Shown here piece after piece: positions 24,608 to 32,195 of a DNA stretch of 32,197 bases (its first letter is position 1; each line of letters opens with the position of its first letter). The notes beneath the pieces were generated by a model. It searched no databases, was not told the DNA's origin, and saw only the letters and a program-made list of their open reading frames with translations. This stretch comes from [Clostridium] symbiosum ATCC 14940 (lineage in GTDB: Bacteria > Bacillota > Clostridia > Lachnospirales > Lachnospiraceae): positions 12,753 to 44,949 of the forward strand of contig NZ_KE992790.1 of the NCBI RefSeq assembly GCF_000466485.1, given 5' to 3'. Position numbers and translations under genes: made by a program.

Positions 24608-25582
24608 GTGAGTGAACCGATTTTAAAAGTTGAACATTTAAACGTAGTGTTTCACACCAAATATGGAGAAGCCTCTGCGGTAAATGATGTGAGCTTTTCA
24701 CTGAAGAAGGGGGAAAAACTGGGGCTTGTAGGAGAGTCCGGATCGGGTAAGAGCGTTACGTCCAAAAGCATTATCAGGCTCCTGTCTTTCCCGCCGGCCC
24801 AGATTTCCGGAAAAATCATGTTTGAGGGTATAAACCTGCTGGAACTGCCGGAAGGGAAGATGTCTTCATACCGGGGAAACCGTATATCGATGATCTTCCA
24901 GGAGCCGATGGTAAGTCTGAATCCCTTATATACCATAGAGAACCAGATGATGGAGATTCTGTCCCGGCATGAAAAAATCGGAAAAAAGGAGGCCCGGGAA
25001 CGGGTGCTTCAGATGCTGAAGACGGTGGAGATCCCGTCCCCGGAGGCGAGGCTGAAGCAATATCCCTTTGAGATGTCAGGGGGAATGCGTCAAAGGATTA
25101 TGATTGCAATGTCATTACTTTGCCATCCGCAAATCCTGATTGCGGATGAACCAACCACTGCGCTCGATGTAACGATTCAGGCCCAGATTCTGGACTTGCT
25201 GAATCATCTGAACCAGACCTTTGGGACATCAATTATCATGATTACTCATGATTTGGGTGTGATTGCAGAGATGGCCGACAATGTGGCGGTCATGTACGCG
25301 GGCAGCATTGTCGAGAAGGCTCCGGTCAAAGAGCTTTTTGAATCACCGAAACATCCTTACACGGAGGGGCTTTTGGGCTCTATTCCAACCATGGAAGACA
25401 GCGGAAAACCGTTGGAAACAATTGAAGGAAATGTGCCCAGCATTTATGCTCTCCCCGAAGGCTGCGCGTTCAGGAACCGCTGCAGGTATGCCCGTCCGTG
25501 CTGTGGGAAAAAGAAACCAGAGGAAATAACTCTGGGTAACAGAACCGTAGCCTGTCTGAAGTATACAAATGAATGGGGGTGA
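24608..25582 (+). CDS. ABC transporter ATPase (DppD type)
   Basis: A 324-residue ATP-binding subunit. Walker A GESGSGKS (about 41-48), Q-loop in MIFQEPM, ABC signature MSGGMRQR, Walker B ILIADEPTTALD and a switch histidine in TTHD-like ITHDLG are all present. The C-terminal oligopeptide-type extension contains a Cys-rich stretch (CAFRNRCRYARPCC), as in OppD/DppD proteins. The start is the GTG at 24608, directly after GAGGAGG and AAACAAA; upstream in-frame ATG at 24434 would overlap most of the end of dppC and is rejected. It works as a heterodimer with the DppF-type ATPase encoded next. Confidence 0.93.
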   Translation: MSEPILKVEHLNVVFHTKYGEASAVNDVSFSLKKGEKLGLVGESGSGKSVTSKSIIRLLSFPPAQISGKIMFEGINLLELPEGKMSSYRGNRISMIFQEPMVSLNPLYTIENQMMEILSRHEKIGKKEARERVLQMLKTVEIPSPEARLKQYPFEMSGGMRQRIMIAMSLLCHPQILIADEPTTALDVTIQAQILDLLNHLNQTFGTSIIMITHDLGVIAEMADNVAVMYAGSIVEKAPVKELFESPKHPYTEGLLGSIPTMEDSGKPLETIEGNVPSIYALPEGCAFRNRCRYARPCCGKKKPEEITLGNRTVACLKYTNEWG

Positions 25583-25589
25583 GTTGCAG

Positions 25590-26585
25590 ATGAAGACGGA
25601 TAACGATATTTTAATGGAAGTAAGAAATTTAAGGAAGTGGTTCCCGGTCTCCGGCGGACTGGGGAAAGAGAAAAAGTACGTCAAGGCCGTGGACGACGTT
25701 AATCTCATCATAAAGAAAGGGGAAACACTGGGGATCGTGGGCGAGTCGGGATGCGGTAAATCCACCTTTGCCAGATTGATACTGAGGCTGATTGAAGCTA
25801 CGGAGGGGCAGGTGATTTTTAAAGGCAGGGATCTGATGAAGCTGTCGGAGGAAGAGATGAGAAGAACCAGACTGCATATGCAGATGGTGTTTCAGGATCC
25901 CTATGCCTCGCTGAATCCCAGAATGAGGGTCGGAAGTATTTTAAGCGAGCCGTTTGTTATCCATAGGCTGTGTTCGGAAAAAGAAGCAAAGAAGAAGGCG
26001 GCTGAGCTTTTGGAACTGGTTGGTCTTGGCAGTGACAGCCTTAAAAAATATCCTCATGAGTTTTCCGGAGGACAGCGGCAGCGCATCTGTATCGCCAGGG
26101 CCCTGGCGGTGAGCCCTGATATGCTGGTCTGCGATGAATGCGTCTCCGCGCTTGACGTATCAATTCAGGCACAAATTATCAATCTGCTGGTGAAGCTGCA
26201 GAATGAACTGGGAATCGCCCTTGTGTTCATATCGCACGATCTGAGAATCGTACAGCATATATCGACCCAGGTGGCGGTTATGTATCTGGGCGAGGTGGTT
26301 GAGACGGCCCCGAAGGAAGAGCTGTTTAAAAGGCCCACGCATCCATATACAAAGGCGTTATTATCGGCTGTGCCGGTACCAAGACCGGGGGTTGAAAAGA
26401 ACCGGATTGTCCTGCACGGGGAGCTTCCAAGCCCCATTAACCGTCCAAAGGGATGCAGCTTCTGTACGAGATGCTCTATGGCGGATGAGAGCTGCCGGCT
26501 GGCTCCTCCTCCCCGTATGCTGGTGGGGGATGGACATTACTGCCGATGTACAAAGGTCGGAGGAACTGTAAATCAAATAGTTTAA
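25590..26585 (+). CDS. ABC transporter ATPase (DppF type)
   Basis: A 331-residue partner ATPase. Walker A GESGCGKS, Q-loop VFQDPYASLNP, signature FSGGQRQRI, switch motif FISHDL and the C-terminal Cys-containing extension (GCSFCTRCSMADESC) are visible. Its Walker B reads LVCDECVSALD, where DEPVSALD is usual; the catalytic Glu is kept but the following Pro is Cys. The ATG at 25590 is seven bases after the DppD stop and uses the GGGGGTGAG before it; the frame from 25569 overlaps dppD and is less likely. The C45 hydrolase gene follows 20 bp later. Confidence 0.93.
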   Translation: MKTDNDILMEVRNLRKWFPVSGGLGKEKKYVKAVDDVNLIIKKGETLGIVGESGCGKSTFARLILRLIEATEGQVIFKGRDLMKLSEEEMRRTRLHMQMVFQDPYASLNPRMRVGSILSEPFVIHRLCSEKEAKKKAAELLELVGLGSDSLKKYPHEFSGGQRQRICIARALAVSPDMLVCDECVSALDVSIQAQIINLLVKLQNELGIALVFISHDLRIVQHISTQVAVMYLGEVVETAPKEELFKRPTHPYTKALLSAVPVPRPGVEKNRIVLHGELPSPINRPKGCSFCTRCSMADESCRLAPPPRMLVGDGHYCRCTKVGGTVNQIV

Positions 26586-26605
26586 ATAGAGGAAGGGGAA
26601 ATTAA

Positions 26606-27664
26606 ATGAAAACAGTGATTAGTGTATCCGGTACGCCATATGAGCAGGGCGTCCAGGAAGGAAAAAAATTAAGAGAGATCATCGAAAAAAACGTGGCTCT
26701 CGTCAGAGAGCGGATGGAGAGGGATTCTCTGAATAATGACCGGTACCGGAAATTTGTGGAGCGCAACCTTGGTTTTATGGAACGCTGTCATCAGGATCTC
26801 TATCAGGAGATGAAGGGTATCTCGGATGGTTCCGGAATTTCCTTTGAGGATATTATTTATCTTAATATTCCGGCGTATTTTATGAGCGAATACTTTAATC
26901 AGGAGTGCAGCATGCTGATGGTCCGCGGCAAGGCCACTGTGGACGGCAACACTTATGTAATCAAAAACAGGGATATGAGCATGTATATTGAACAGGCGGT
27001 GATCAAAAGGGAGTATCCGAACGGCCTTAAGATGGTGGAAATTAATGGGGCCGGAACCGTGACTTATCCGGCATGCGGGATGAACAGCTACGGCCTTGGC
27101 GTTACAAATACAGGTTTCTGGTCGGTAAAAGCGCCATCGGATGTGGAGCGTGTCGATGCGGCCCATATATTTTTGAATGCCCATCTTCTACTTTCGGAAT
27201 GTAAGACGGCAAAGGAAGCTTTAGAGTATGTCAAAAAATCTCCCAGGCTGAACGGGCTGAATGTGATAATCGTAGATACGAAGGATGCTTATTGTGTCGA
27301 GATGACCAAAGACGATGTGGCCGTACAGGAGGATGACGGCAGCGGTGTGCTGTACCGTGCGAACCATTATGTTTCGGATAAGCTGAAACACTTAAATCCG
27401 GACATCACCCAGTATACATCCACCTATAAAAGATATGAGAGAATCGGAGAACTGGTCGGGGAGCGTTATGGAAAGCTGCGGTTCCAGGATTTATTCCGTA
27501 TCATGTCGGACCATGAGAACGGACAAAACTGTATTTGCCGCCATCCGCACGACGGCGTACCGGCGAAGACGGTTTCCACCAGCATGTTTGTATTGGAGGA
27601 CAGTGAGGCATGGGCGACCATCGGGAATCCCTGCGAGAATTTGAGATTCGTCTCGCTCGGCTGA
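26606..27664 (+). CDS. C45-family Ntn-hydrolase (acyl-CoA:6-aminopenicillanate acyltransferase-like)
   Basis: A 352-residue protein of peptidase family C45, an N-terminal-nucleophile amidohydrolase made as a precursor. The likely nucleophile is Cys101 in NQECSMLMVRG, which would become the new N terminus after self-cleavage between Glu100 and Cys101. Supporting motifs are IKNRDM (about 119-124), the Gly/Asn block GMNSYGLGVTNTGF and RANHYVS (where acyltransferases have TNHF). There is no signal peptide, so it acts in the cytoplasm. It is the last gene of the ABC operon, 20 bp after the DppF-type gene, and may hydrolyse an amide bond of the imported compound. Relatives act on penicillins, N-acyl amino acids, dipeptides or bile-salt-like amides; the substrate here is unknown. 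Confidence 0.87.
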   Translation: MKTVISVSGTPYEQGVQEGKKLREIIEKNVALVRERMERDSLNNDRYRKFVERNLGFMERCHQDLYQEMKGISDGSGISFEDIIYLNIPAYFMSEYFNQECSMLMVRGKATVDGNTYVIKNRDMSMYIEQAVIKREYPNGLKMVEINGAGTVTYPACGMNSYGLGVTNTGFWSVKAPSDVERVDAAHIFLNAHLLLSECKTAKEALEYVKKSPRLNGLNVIIVDTKDAYCVEMTKDDVAVQEDDGSGVLYRANHYVSDKLKHLNPDITQYTSTYKRYERIGELVGERYGKLRFQDLFRIMSDHENGQNCICRHPHDGVPAKTVSTSMFVLEDSEAWATIGNPCENLRFVSLG

Positions 27665-27693
27665 CGGCTCTAAAGTAAACGGAAGAGACGGTG

Positions 27694-27742
27694 AAAAAGA
27701 GAGAAAGAACGGGGCAGAATGCCCGGTGCCTTCTCTCTTTTT
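27694..27742. terminator. Bidirectional terminator between the C45 and SDR genes
   Basis: aaaaagagagaa (27694-27705) pairs with ttctctcttttt (27731-27742) in a 12-bp stem with an inner gggca/tgccc stem. The A/T-rich arms act as T tract on either strand, so it can serve both converging genes (C45 ends at 27664, SDR at 27804). Confidence 0.8.
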
Positions 27743-27803
27743 ACTGAATTGGAAATTCTCATTGATACTGAACTGCATAAGCCGGAAGAGATATGGATAA
27801 GAC

Positions 27804-28535
27804 TTAGATCCATCCACCGTCCAGCCCAATAATCTGTCCGGTCAGATAAGATTCCTTATATCCCAGATGGTAAGCCAGATCAGCTACTTCCTCCGCCTTA
27901 CCCAGTCGTCCCGCCGGAATGTCTTCCATCAGTCCGATTAAGTCTTCCCTGTGCAGGAAGTGGTTCATCTCCGTGTCGATGGCGCCGCAGGCAATGGCAT
28001 TGACCTGGATATTGCTGGGAGCCAGTTCCTTGGCGAGCGCCTTGGTAAAGGCATTGACTCCTCCCTTGGTGGCGGAATAAGCCACTTCGCAGGATGCGCC
28101 GCTTATTCCCCATACGGAGGAGATATTGACTATCTTTCCCTGCTGTTTCTGGAGCATCATTGGAACAGCCAGACGGCAGCAGTTAAATACCGAAGTGAGA
28201 TTCGTCCGGATCATGAGTTCCCAGTCCTCCGGCTTCATATCCTGGAGCAGTCCGATGTAGGAAATCCCTGCGTTGTTTACGAGGACATCCAGGCCGCCGA
28301 ACTGTTTTTTAATCTGTTTGAACAGTTCCTCACAGGAATTGTAATCGCCGGCATCCCCGACCCATGTCATACATTCTACATTATAGTTTTCAATTTCCAC
28401 CTCAGTCAGCAGAAGCTGGTCGCGCCGGTGGACACAGGTGATAATTACGTTGTAGCCCTTTTTGGCATATTTTATCGCAATGGCCTTACCGATTCCCCGG
28501 GAAGCGCCTGTGACAAGTACTGTTTTTCTTGGCAT
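27804..28535 (-). CDS. Short-chain dehydrogenase/reductase, FabG-like
   Basis: A 243-residue classical SDR. Cofactor motif TGASRGIG (9-16), NNAG (87-90), and the catalytic set Asn112, Ser140 (NISSVWG), Tyr153 and Lys157 (YSATK) are all in place. It resembles FabG 3-oxoacyl-ACP reductases most in length and motif spacing and should be an NAD(P)-dependent cytoplasmic oxidoreductase. It is not inside a fatty-acid synthesis cluster, so a 3-oxoacyl-CoA, sugar or other carbonyl substrate is equally possible. ATG at 28535 has AAAGGAG nine bases upstream. No clear promoter could be placed in front of it. Confidence 0.93.
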   Translation of the reverse strand: MPRKTVLVTGASRGIGKAIAIKYAKKGYNVIITCVHRRDQLLLTEVEIENYNVECMTWVGDAGDYNSCEELFKQIKKQFGGLDVLVNNAGISYIGLLQDMKPEDWELMIRTNLTSVFNCCRLAVPMMLQKQQGKIVNISSVWGISGASCEVAYSATKGGVNAFTKALAKELAPSNIQVNAIACGAIDTEMNHFLHREDLIGLMEDIPAGRLGKAEEVADLAYHLGYKESYLTGQIIGLDGGWI

Positions 28536-28579
28536 AAAATCAACTCCTTTGAAAGTCAGTTTACTTTATATCCTGAACC

Positions 28580-28594
28580 GCGGGAGCTTCCCGC
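28580..28594. other. Small GC hairpin upstream of the SDR gene
   Basis: gcggga (28580-28585) and tcccgc (28589-28594) around gct, in the 5' leader region of the SDR gene. There is no T tract; function unknown. Bases 28595-28713 show nothing else I can name. Confidence 0.35.
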
Positions 28595-28713
28595 ACGTCG
28601 CCGTAATCCATTTTTACCGGGACAGGCAGATTATCAGGATATTTATATTTTATCACGGATTGGAGAAAATGTCATGGAAAACGAATTTTTCAGCAGGACA
28701 GGAAACATTTGAA

Positions 28714-28807
28714 AAAATATAGTTACTTTTTACACGGTAATGTCCCGCTTGTTATTTTTTACAGCATTGCCGCTTTTTAACAAGGGTGTGAAAAGTAACA
28801 AAATATA
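28714..28807. mobile_element. Second MITE-like element with related ends and 8-bp target duplication
   Basis: A 78-bp non-coding element (28722-28799). Left end GTTACTTTTTACACGG, right end reads on the minus strand GTTACTTTTCACACCC; 13 of 16 bases agree, and the right end matches the first element's end (GTTACTATTCACAGCC) at 14 of 16. Perfect octamers AAAATATA flank it at 28714-28721 and 28800-28807. Inside, cttgtta (28748-28754) can pair with taacaag (28778-28784), so the whole element folds. It sits just upstream of the trxB promoter. Confidence 0.72.
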
Positions 28808-28857
28808 AAAATGTAAGAAGTTTCCATCTAAAATATCTGTTCCATGCTGGAAAGATG

Positions 28858-28866
28858 TGGTATACT
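28858..28866 (+). promoter_or_regulatory. Extended -10 promoter of the thioredoxin reductase gene
   Basis: TGG-TATACT (TGnTATAAT-type extended -10) at 28858-28866; the -35 region (tgttcc, 17 bp upstream) is poor. Start of transcription near 28873, leader about 109 nt. It lies 50 bp after the MITE-like element. Confidence 0.5.
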
Positions 28867-28981
28867 TAAAAGTAAGCTCAAAAGCCATGGATCCGTATGG
28901 CGATGACAAATGATAATACAGCAGTATACGTGATGATAAATTTAGGACAAGAACAGATTAGAATGATTGGAGGACAGCCAG

Positions 28982-29902
28982 ATGGACAAGATACATGATC
29001 TGATCATTATCGGTTCCGGCCCGGCCGGCTTAAGCGCGGCCGTTTACGCGCAGCGGGCGGAGCTTGATACGGTGGTGATCGAGAGAAACATGATGAGCGG
29101 GGGACAAATTCTCAACACGTATGAAGTGGATAACTATCCCGGACTTCCGGGAATCTCGGGTTTTGATCTTGGAATGAAGCTGAGGGAGCATGCAGACAAG
29201 CTGGGAGCTGAATTTGAGGAAGACACTGTTACGGCCGCAGAACTGGGCGGCGAGGTTAAGAAGATAGTTTGTGAGAACGACACTTATCTGGCCAGGGCGG
29301 TAATCATAGCGACGGGAGCCCACCACAGAAAGCTCGGAGCCAAAGGCGAGGAGATTCTGACCGGGGCCGGGGTTTCCTACTGTGCAACGTGTGACGGAGC
29401 ATTTTTCAAGGGGAAAACAACCGCGGTAATCGGCGGAGGCGATGTGGCAATAGAGGATGCCATATTTTTGGCCAGAATGTGCAGCAAGGTTTACCTGATC
29501 CACAGGAGGGATGAACTGAGAGGCGCGAAGAGCCTGCAGAACCGCCTGATGTCCCTCGATAATGTAGAAGTTATCTGGGATACTGTGGTTGAAGAAATTG
29601 TAGGTTCGGATAAAGTAGAGGCATTAAAGCTGAATAATAAAAAGACCGGTGAAAAGAGTGAACTGAAGGTGGACGGCGTATTCGTTGCCGTAGGAATCGA
29701 ACCGGACAGCGGACAGTATGCCGGACAGGTTGAGACAGATAACCAGGGATATATTATAGCCGGCGAGGACGGACGGACTTCGGTAGACGGAGTGTTTGCA
29801 GCCGGGGACGTCAGAACGAAGGCGCTGAGGCAGATTATTACAGCGGCTGCCGACGGAGCAAACTGCATTACAAGCGCACAGAGTTATCTCACCAGGATTT
29901 AG
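28982..29902 (+). CDS. trxB: Thioredoxin reductase
   Basis: A 306-residue low-molecular-weight flavoprotein that passes electrons from NADPH through FAD and a redox disulfide to thioredoxin. The FAD motif is GSGPAGLSAA (11-20), the active-site pair is Cys134/Cys137 in CATC, close to Cys135/Cys138 of the E. coli enzyme. The NADPH motif is GGGDVAIEDA (about 151-160), and the C-terminal FAD motif is FAAGDVRTK. The start is ATG 28982, eight bases after GGAGG; an ATG at 28967 overlaps that site and is rejected. The NlpC/P60 gene follows after 13 bp and may be cotranscribed. Ferredoxin-dependent relatives of similar look exist, but the NADPH motif favours the usual type. Confidence 0.95.
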   Translation: MDKIHDLIIIGSGPAGLSAAVYAQRAELDTVVIERNMMSGGQILNTYEVDNYPGLPGISGFDLGMKLREHADKLGAEFEEDTVTAAELGGEVKKIVCENDTYLARAVIIATGAHHRKLGAKGEEILTGAGVSYCATCDGAFFKGKTTAVIGGGDVAIEDAIFLARMCSKVYLIHRRDELRGAKSLQNRLMSLDNVEVIWDTVVEEIVGSDKVEALKLNNKKTGEKSELKVDGVFVAVGIEPDSGQYAGQVETDNQGYIIAGEDGRTSVDGVFAAGDVRTKALRQIITAAADGANCITSAQSYLTRI

Positions 29903-29915
29903 GGGGAAGTTTCAC

Positions 29916-31343
29916 ATGAGAAAGGGTTTGAAGATACTGATGATGTCGTCTGCCTTCCTGTTGATTGCAGGAGGCGGTCCGTTTTCATCGGAAGCCGCAA
30001 TGAATCTGGAGACAGATTCACCGGTGGCAGGTGCGTCGGTGGCTATCAATAATTATTATGCAGGCAGCCTGAACCCGGAGGAGGAGCTGGCTCAGGCATT
30101 TTCTTCCGAGGAGATGCTGGCCCGCGCCGCCACATCGGAACGGGCCGGGGAGGTGCCGGTCGTTAAAGCCGCAGGAAAATCGGCATATGATAATGTGGCC
30201 ATTTCCCGTGTAAGCAATTATGTCAATGTAAGGTCGGAGGCCAATACCACAAGCGCCGTTGTGGGAAAGATTTACAACAACTGTGCCGCCACGATCCTTT
30301 CCACCGTGGACGGGGAGGGCGGAAAGTGGTACCAGATTCAGTCGGGAAATGTAAAGGGCTATATAAAAGCTCAGTATTTTATAACAGGAGCGGAAGCCGA
30401 GTCGATTGCAAGACAGGTGGGCACACCGATGGCCCGCGTCGCCAGCACGTCAACTCTGAGGCTGCGCGAGAAGCCCAGTCTGGACAGCCGTACACTGGAC
30501 CTGCTTTCGCCTGATGCCGAGTACGTGGTAATCGGAGAAGAGGGAGATTTTGCGAAAATATCCGTGGACAACGATCTGGTCGGTTATGTATTCAAGGATT
30601 ACATCGATGTCAGGGTTGAATTCAATAAGGCCGTTTCAACACAGGAAGAGCAGCAGAAGGCAGCGGAAGCGGCAAAACTGAAAAAAGAAGCGGAAGACGC
30701 GATAAAGAAGATGGAAGAGGCCAAAAAGGAAGCTGCAAAGCAGACGGCCGAGGCCCCCAAACAGACGACCAAGGCTCCGGCCGCCACGAAAGCTCCGGAG
30801 ACAGCTTATACTGGTACGATAGAGGCCAACCCGAACAGTACGACGAAGGCTCCTGAACCGACAAAGGCTCCTGAAACCACAAAAGCGCCCGAGACCACGA
30901 AGGCGGCGTCGGGCAATAAAGGGCCGGGAGGCGGAAGCCCAGGTTCAAACGGACCGGGAGGCGGTTCCAGCGAAGTGGTTTCGGCCACACGCTCAGCCGT
31001 AGTGGCTTATGCCAAACAGTTCCTGGGAAATCCGTATGTATATGGAGGAACCAGCCTGACAAACGGTGCGGACTGCTCCGGATTTACACAGGGCGTTTAT
31101 GCCCATTTCGGCATTACAACGGGGCGCAGTTCCAGGGATCAGGCGGCAAAGGGACGCGAGATATCGGTCAGCAGCGCACAGCCAGGAGATCTGCTGTTCT
31201 ATGCCAGCGGCAACTATATCAATCACGTTGCCATGTACATAGGCGGAGGACAGGTGATCCATTCCAGTACTCCTGCTACGGGTATAACAATTTCACCGTC
31301 CAACTACCGGACTCCGTGTAAAGCGGTGACGTTCCTGGATTAA
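29916..31343 (+). CDS. Secreted SH3b-NlpC/P60 cell-wall hydrolase
   Basis: A 475-residue exported protein. In order it has a signal peptide (about 1-28, ending near SSEAA), two bacterial SH3 repeats (about 95-157 and 172-233; NVRSEANTTSAVVGK and LRLREKPSLDSRT starts), and a charged Ala/Glu/Lys coiled-coil-like part (about 240-278). A Thr/Lys/Ala/Pro linker with TKAPET repeats (about 284-330), a GPGGGSPGS linker, and a C-terminal NlpC/P60 domain (about 355-475) follow. Catalytic residues are Cys387 (DCSGF), His437 (NHVAMYIG) and His449 (VIHSS). It should cut peptide bonds in peptidoglycan stems after binding the wall through SH3b. The ribosome-binding site AGGGGGAAG overlaps the trxB stop, so the two genes are probably cotranscribed. 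Two hairpins follow it. Confidence 0.93.
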   Translation: MRKGLKILMMSSAFLLIAGGGPFSSEAAMNLETDSPVAGASVAINNYYAGSLNPEEELAQAFSSEEMLARAATSERAGEVPVVKAAGKSAYDNVAISRVSNYVNVRSEANTTSAVVGKIYNNCAATILSTVDGEGGKWYQIQSGNVKGYIKAQYFITGAEAESIARQVGTPMARVASTSTLRLREKPSLDSRTLDLLSPDAEYVVIGEEGDFAKISVDNDLVGYVFKDYIDVRVEFNKAVSTQEEQQKAAEAAKLKKEAEDAIKKMEEAKKEAAKQTAEAPKQTTKAPAATKAPETAYTGTIEANPNSTTKAPEPTKAPETTKAPETTKAASGNKGPGGGSPGSNGPGGGSSEVVSATRSAVVAYAKQFLGNPYVYGGTSLTNGADCSGFTQGVYAHFGITTGRSSRDQAAKGREISVSSAQPGDLLFYASGNYINHVAMYIGGGQVIHSSTPATGITISPSNYRTPCKAVTFLD

Positions 31344-31392
31344 TGATGGGAGCAGGGGATTATTGAAAAGAGATTAATATAAAATGATTTTA

Positions 31393-31423
31393 CAGGCAGA
31401 AGGCTCTTAGGGTTTTCTGCCTG
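31393..31423 (+). terminator. Hairpin after the NlpC/P60 gene
   Basis: caggcagaa (31393-31401) and ttctgcctg (31415-31423) form a 9-bp stem. Only CTTGAGTTT follows, so termination may be partial. Confidence 0.55.
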
Positions 31424-31454
31424 CTTGAGTTTACCACAAAACAGGAATAAAATG

Positions 31455-31496
31455 GACTGTCTGCACGGGATGTGATTCGTGAGCAGTCTATTTTTT
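31455..31496 (+). terminator. Second terminator after the NlpC/P60 gene
   Basis: gactgtctgcacg (31455-31467) pairs imperfectly with cgtgagcagtc (31478-31488), followed by TATTTTTT. It is a better T tract than the hairpin at 31393, and the two act in tandem. Confidence 0.65.
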
Positions 31497-31603
31497 ATGC
31501 CAGAAAATAAGTTATAAAATATTACGTATCTGATGATTTTTACTTAACAAAATGTAAATAAAAGACAAATCGGAAAAATAGTTTTATGTTCAAAAAAAAT
31601 AGT

Positions 31604-31632
31604 TTGACAAGGAAGGCGTATTATTGTAATAT
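31604..31632 (+). promoter_or_regulatory. Consensus sigma-A promoter with no intact gene behind it
   Basis: TTGACA (31604-31609), 17-bp spacer, TAATAT (31627-31632). Start of transcription would be near 31639. The next 300 bases show no frame with a ribosome-binding site, only a hairpin cluster and an oppositely oriented transposase gene end, so the original target was perhaps separated by an insertion. Confidence 0.7.
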
Positions 31633-31770
31633 ATAGTTAAATCGTTAATGTGATGAAGCATAAGTAAAAATCGGTAGTGTCAACTAATCTATGAAAAACA
31701 GAGTCGAAAAAAATAGGCTCAAAAGAACCTTGAAAATTGCAGATATTTATTCCGATAAGCTCTCCGAGGG

Positions 31771-31882
31771 CTTAGGGCGTTGCCCTAAGAACCTACAAGG
31801 GACTTGTCCCTTGAACCGTTTACGGGCTCTGCCCGAACCCGTCCTCGCCGGAAGGCAGGAAAAGGGCGCAGTTGCCCCTTTT
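31771..31882. repeat. Cluster of four short hairpins
   Basis: Stem-loops in a row: cttagggc/gccctaag (31771-31789), caagggac/gtcccttg (31796-31813), cgggc/gcccg (31823-31835) and an imperfect aaaagggc.../gcccctttt (31860-31882). The first two are perfect 8-bp dyads with loops of 2-3 nt. An open frame runs through (31691-32056) but has no ribosome-binding site. Bases 31640-31770 and 31883-31976 hold nothing else I recognise. The cluster may belong to the end of the adjoining insertion sequence. Confidence 0.6.
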
Positions 31883-31976
31883 GTGCTGGACAGGATAATC
31901 CGTGAGCCTTATGTCATAGACTTTCGCGGCATATCCTCACAGCCGGTTGCGCCGTCTGTTCCGGTATTCCACGGTT

Positions 31977-32195
31977 CTATTGACAACAGCTCCGCTCCGG
32001 TGCTGCAGTACCATTTTTCTGCATATTCAGGATGGTTTGTTGGCCAAGGAAGATAAGAAGCTGCCACTTGCCTGGCATGTTGTTGGCACCAGTCAGCAGC
32101 TCCACTTCGTTGAGGACTTTGTATCTATTGTGTTTGTGGGGGCGAAGGAAGTTGTAGTAAGCAACCCAGAGGGCCAGGTCATAGTTGGCGCCGTC
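31977..32195 (-). CDS. DDE transposase, C-terminal part (cut by the window end)
   Basis: An open frame on the minus strand enters at the right edge and stops at 31977-31979 (TAG), giving 72 residues. It contains YYNFLRPHKHNRYKVLNEVE, the block that closes the catalytic core of many DDE transposases/integrases (the YNxxRPHxxL motif), followed by a short unique tail. The N-terminal part and both insertion-sequence ends lie outside or are not recognised; the left IS end may be near 31640-31690. The exact IS family cannot be named from this piece. Confidence 0.75.
   Translation of the reverse strand, partial: DGANYDLALWVAYYNFLRPHKHNRYKVLNEVELLTGANNMPGKWQLLIFLGQQTILNMQKNGTAAPERSCCQ

Noticed and set aside
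27951-28712. Long plus-strand frame of 253 codons opposite the SDR gene
   Set aside because: It is antisense to a gene with complete SDR motifs and has no motif or ribosome-binding site of its own.
31691-32056. Plus-strand frame of 121 codons at the right end
   Set aside because: No ribosome-binding site, it runs through the hairpin cluster and antisense to the transposase frame; the residues match no family I recognise.
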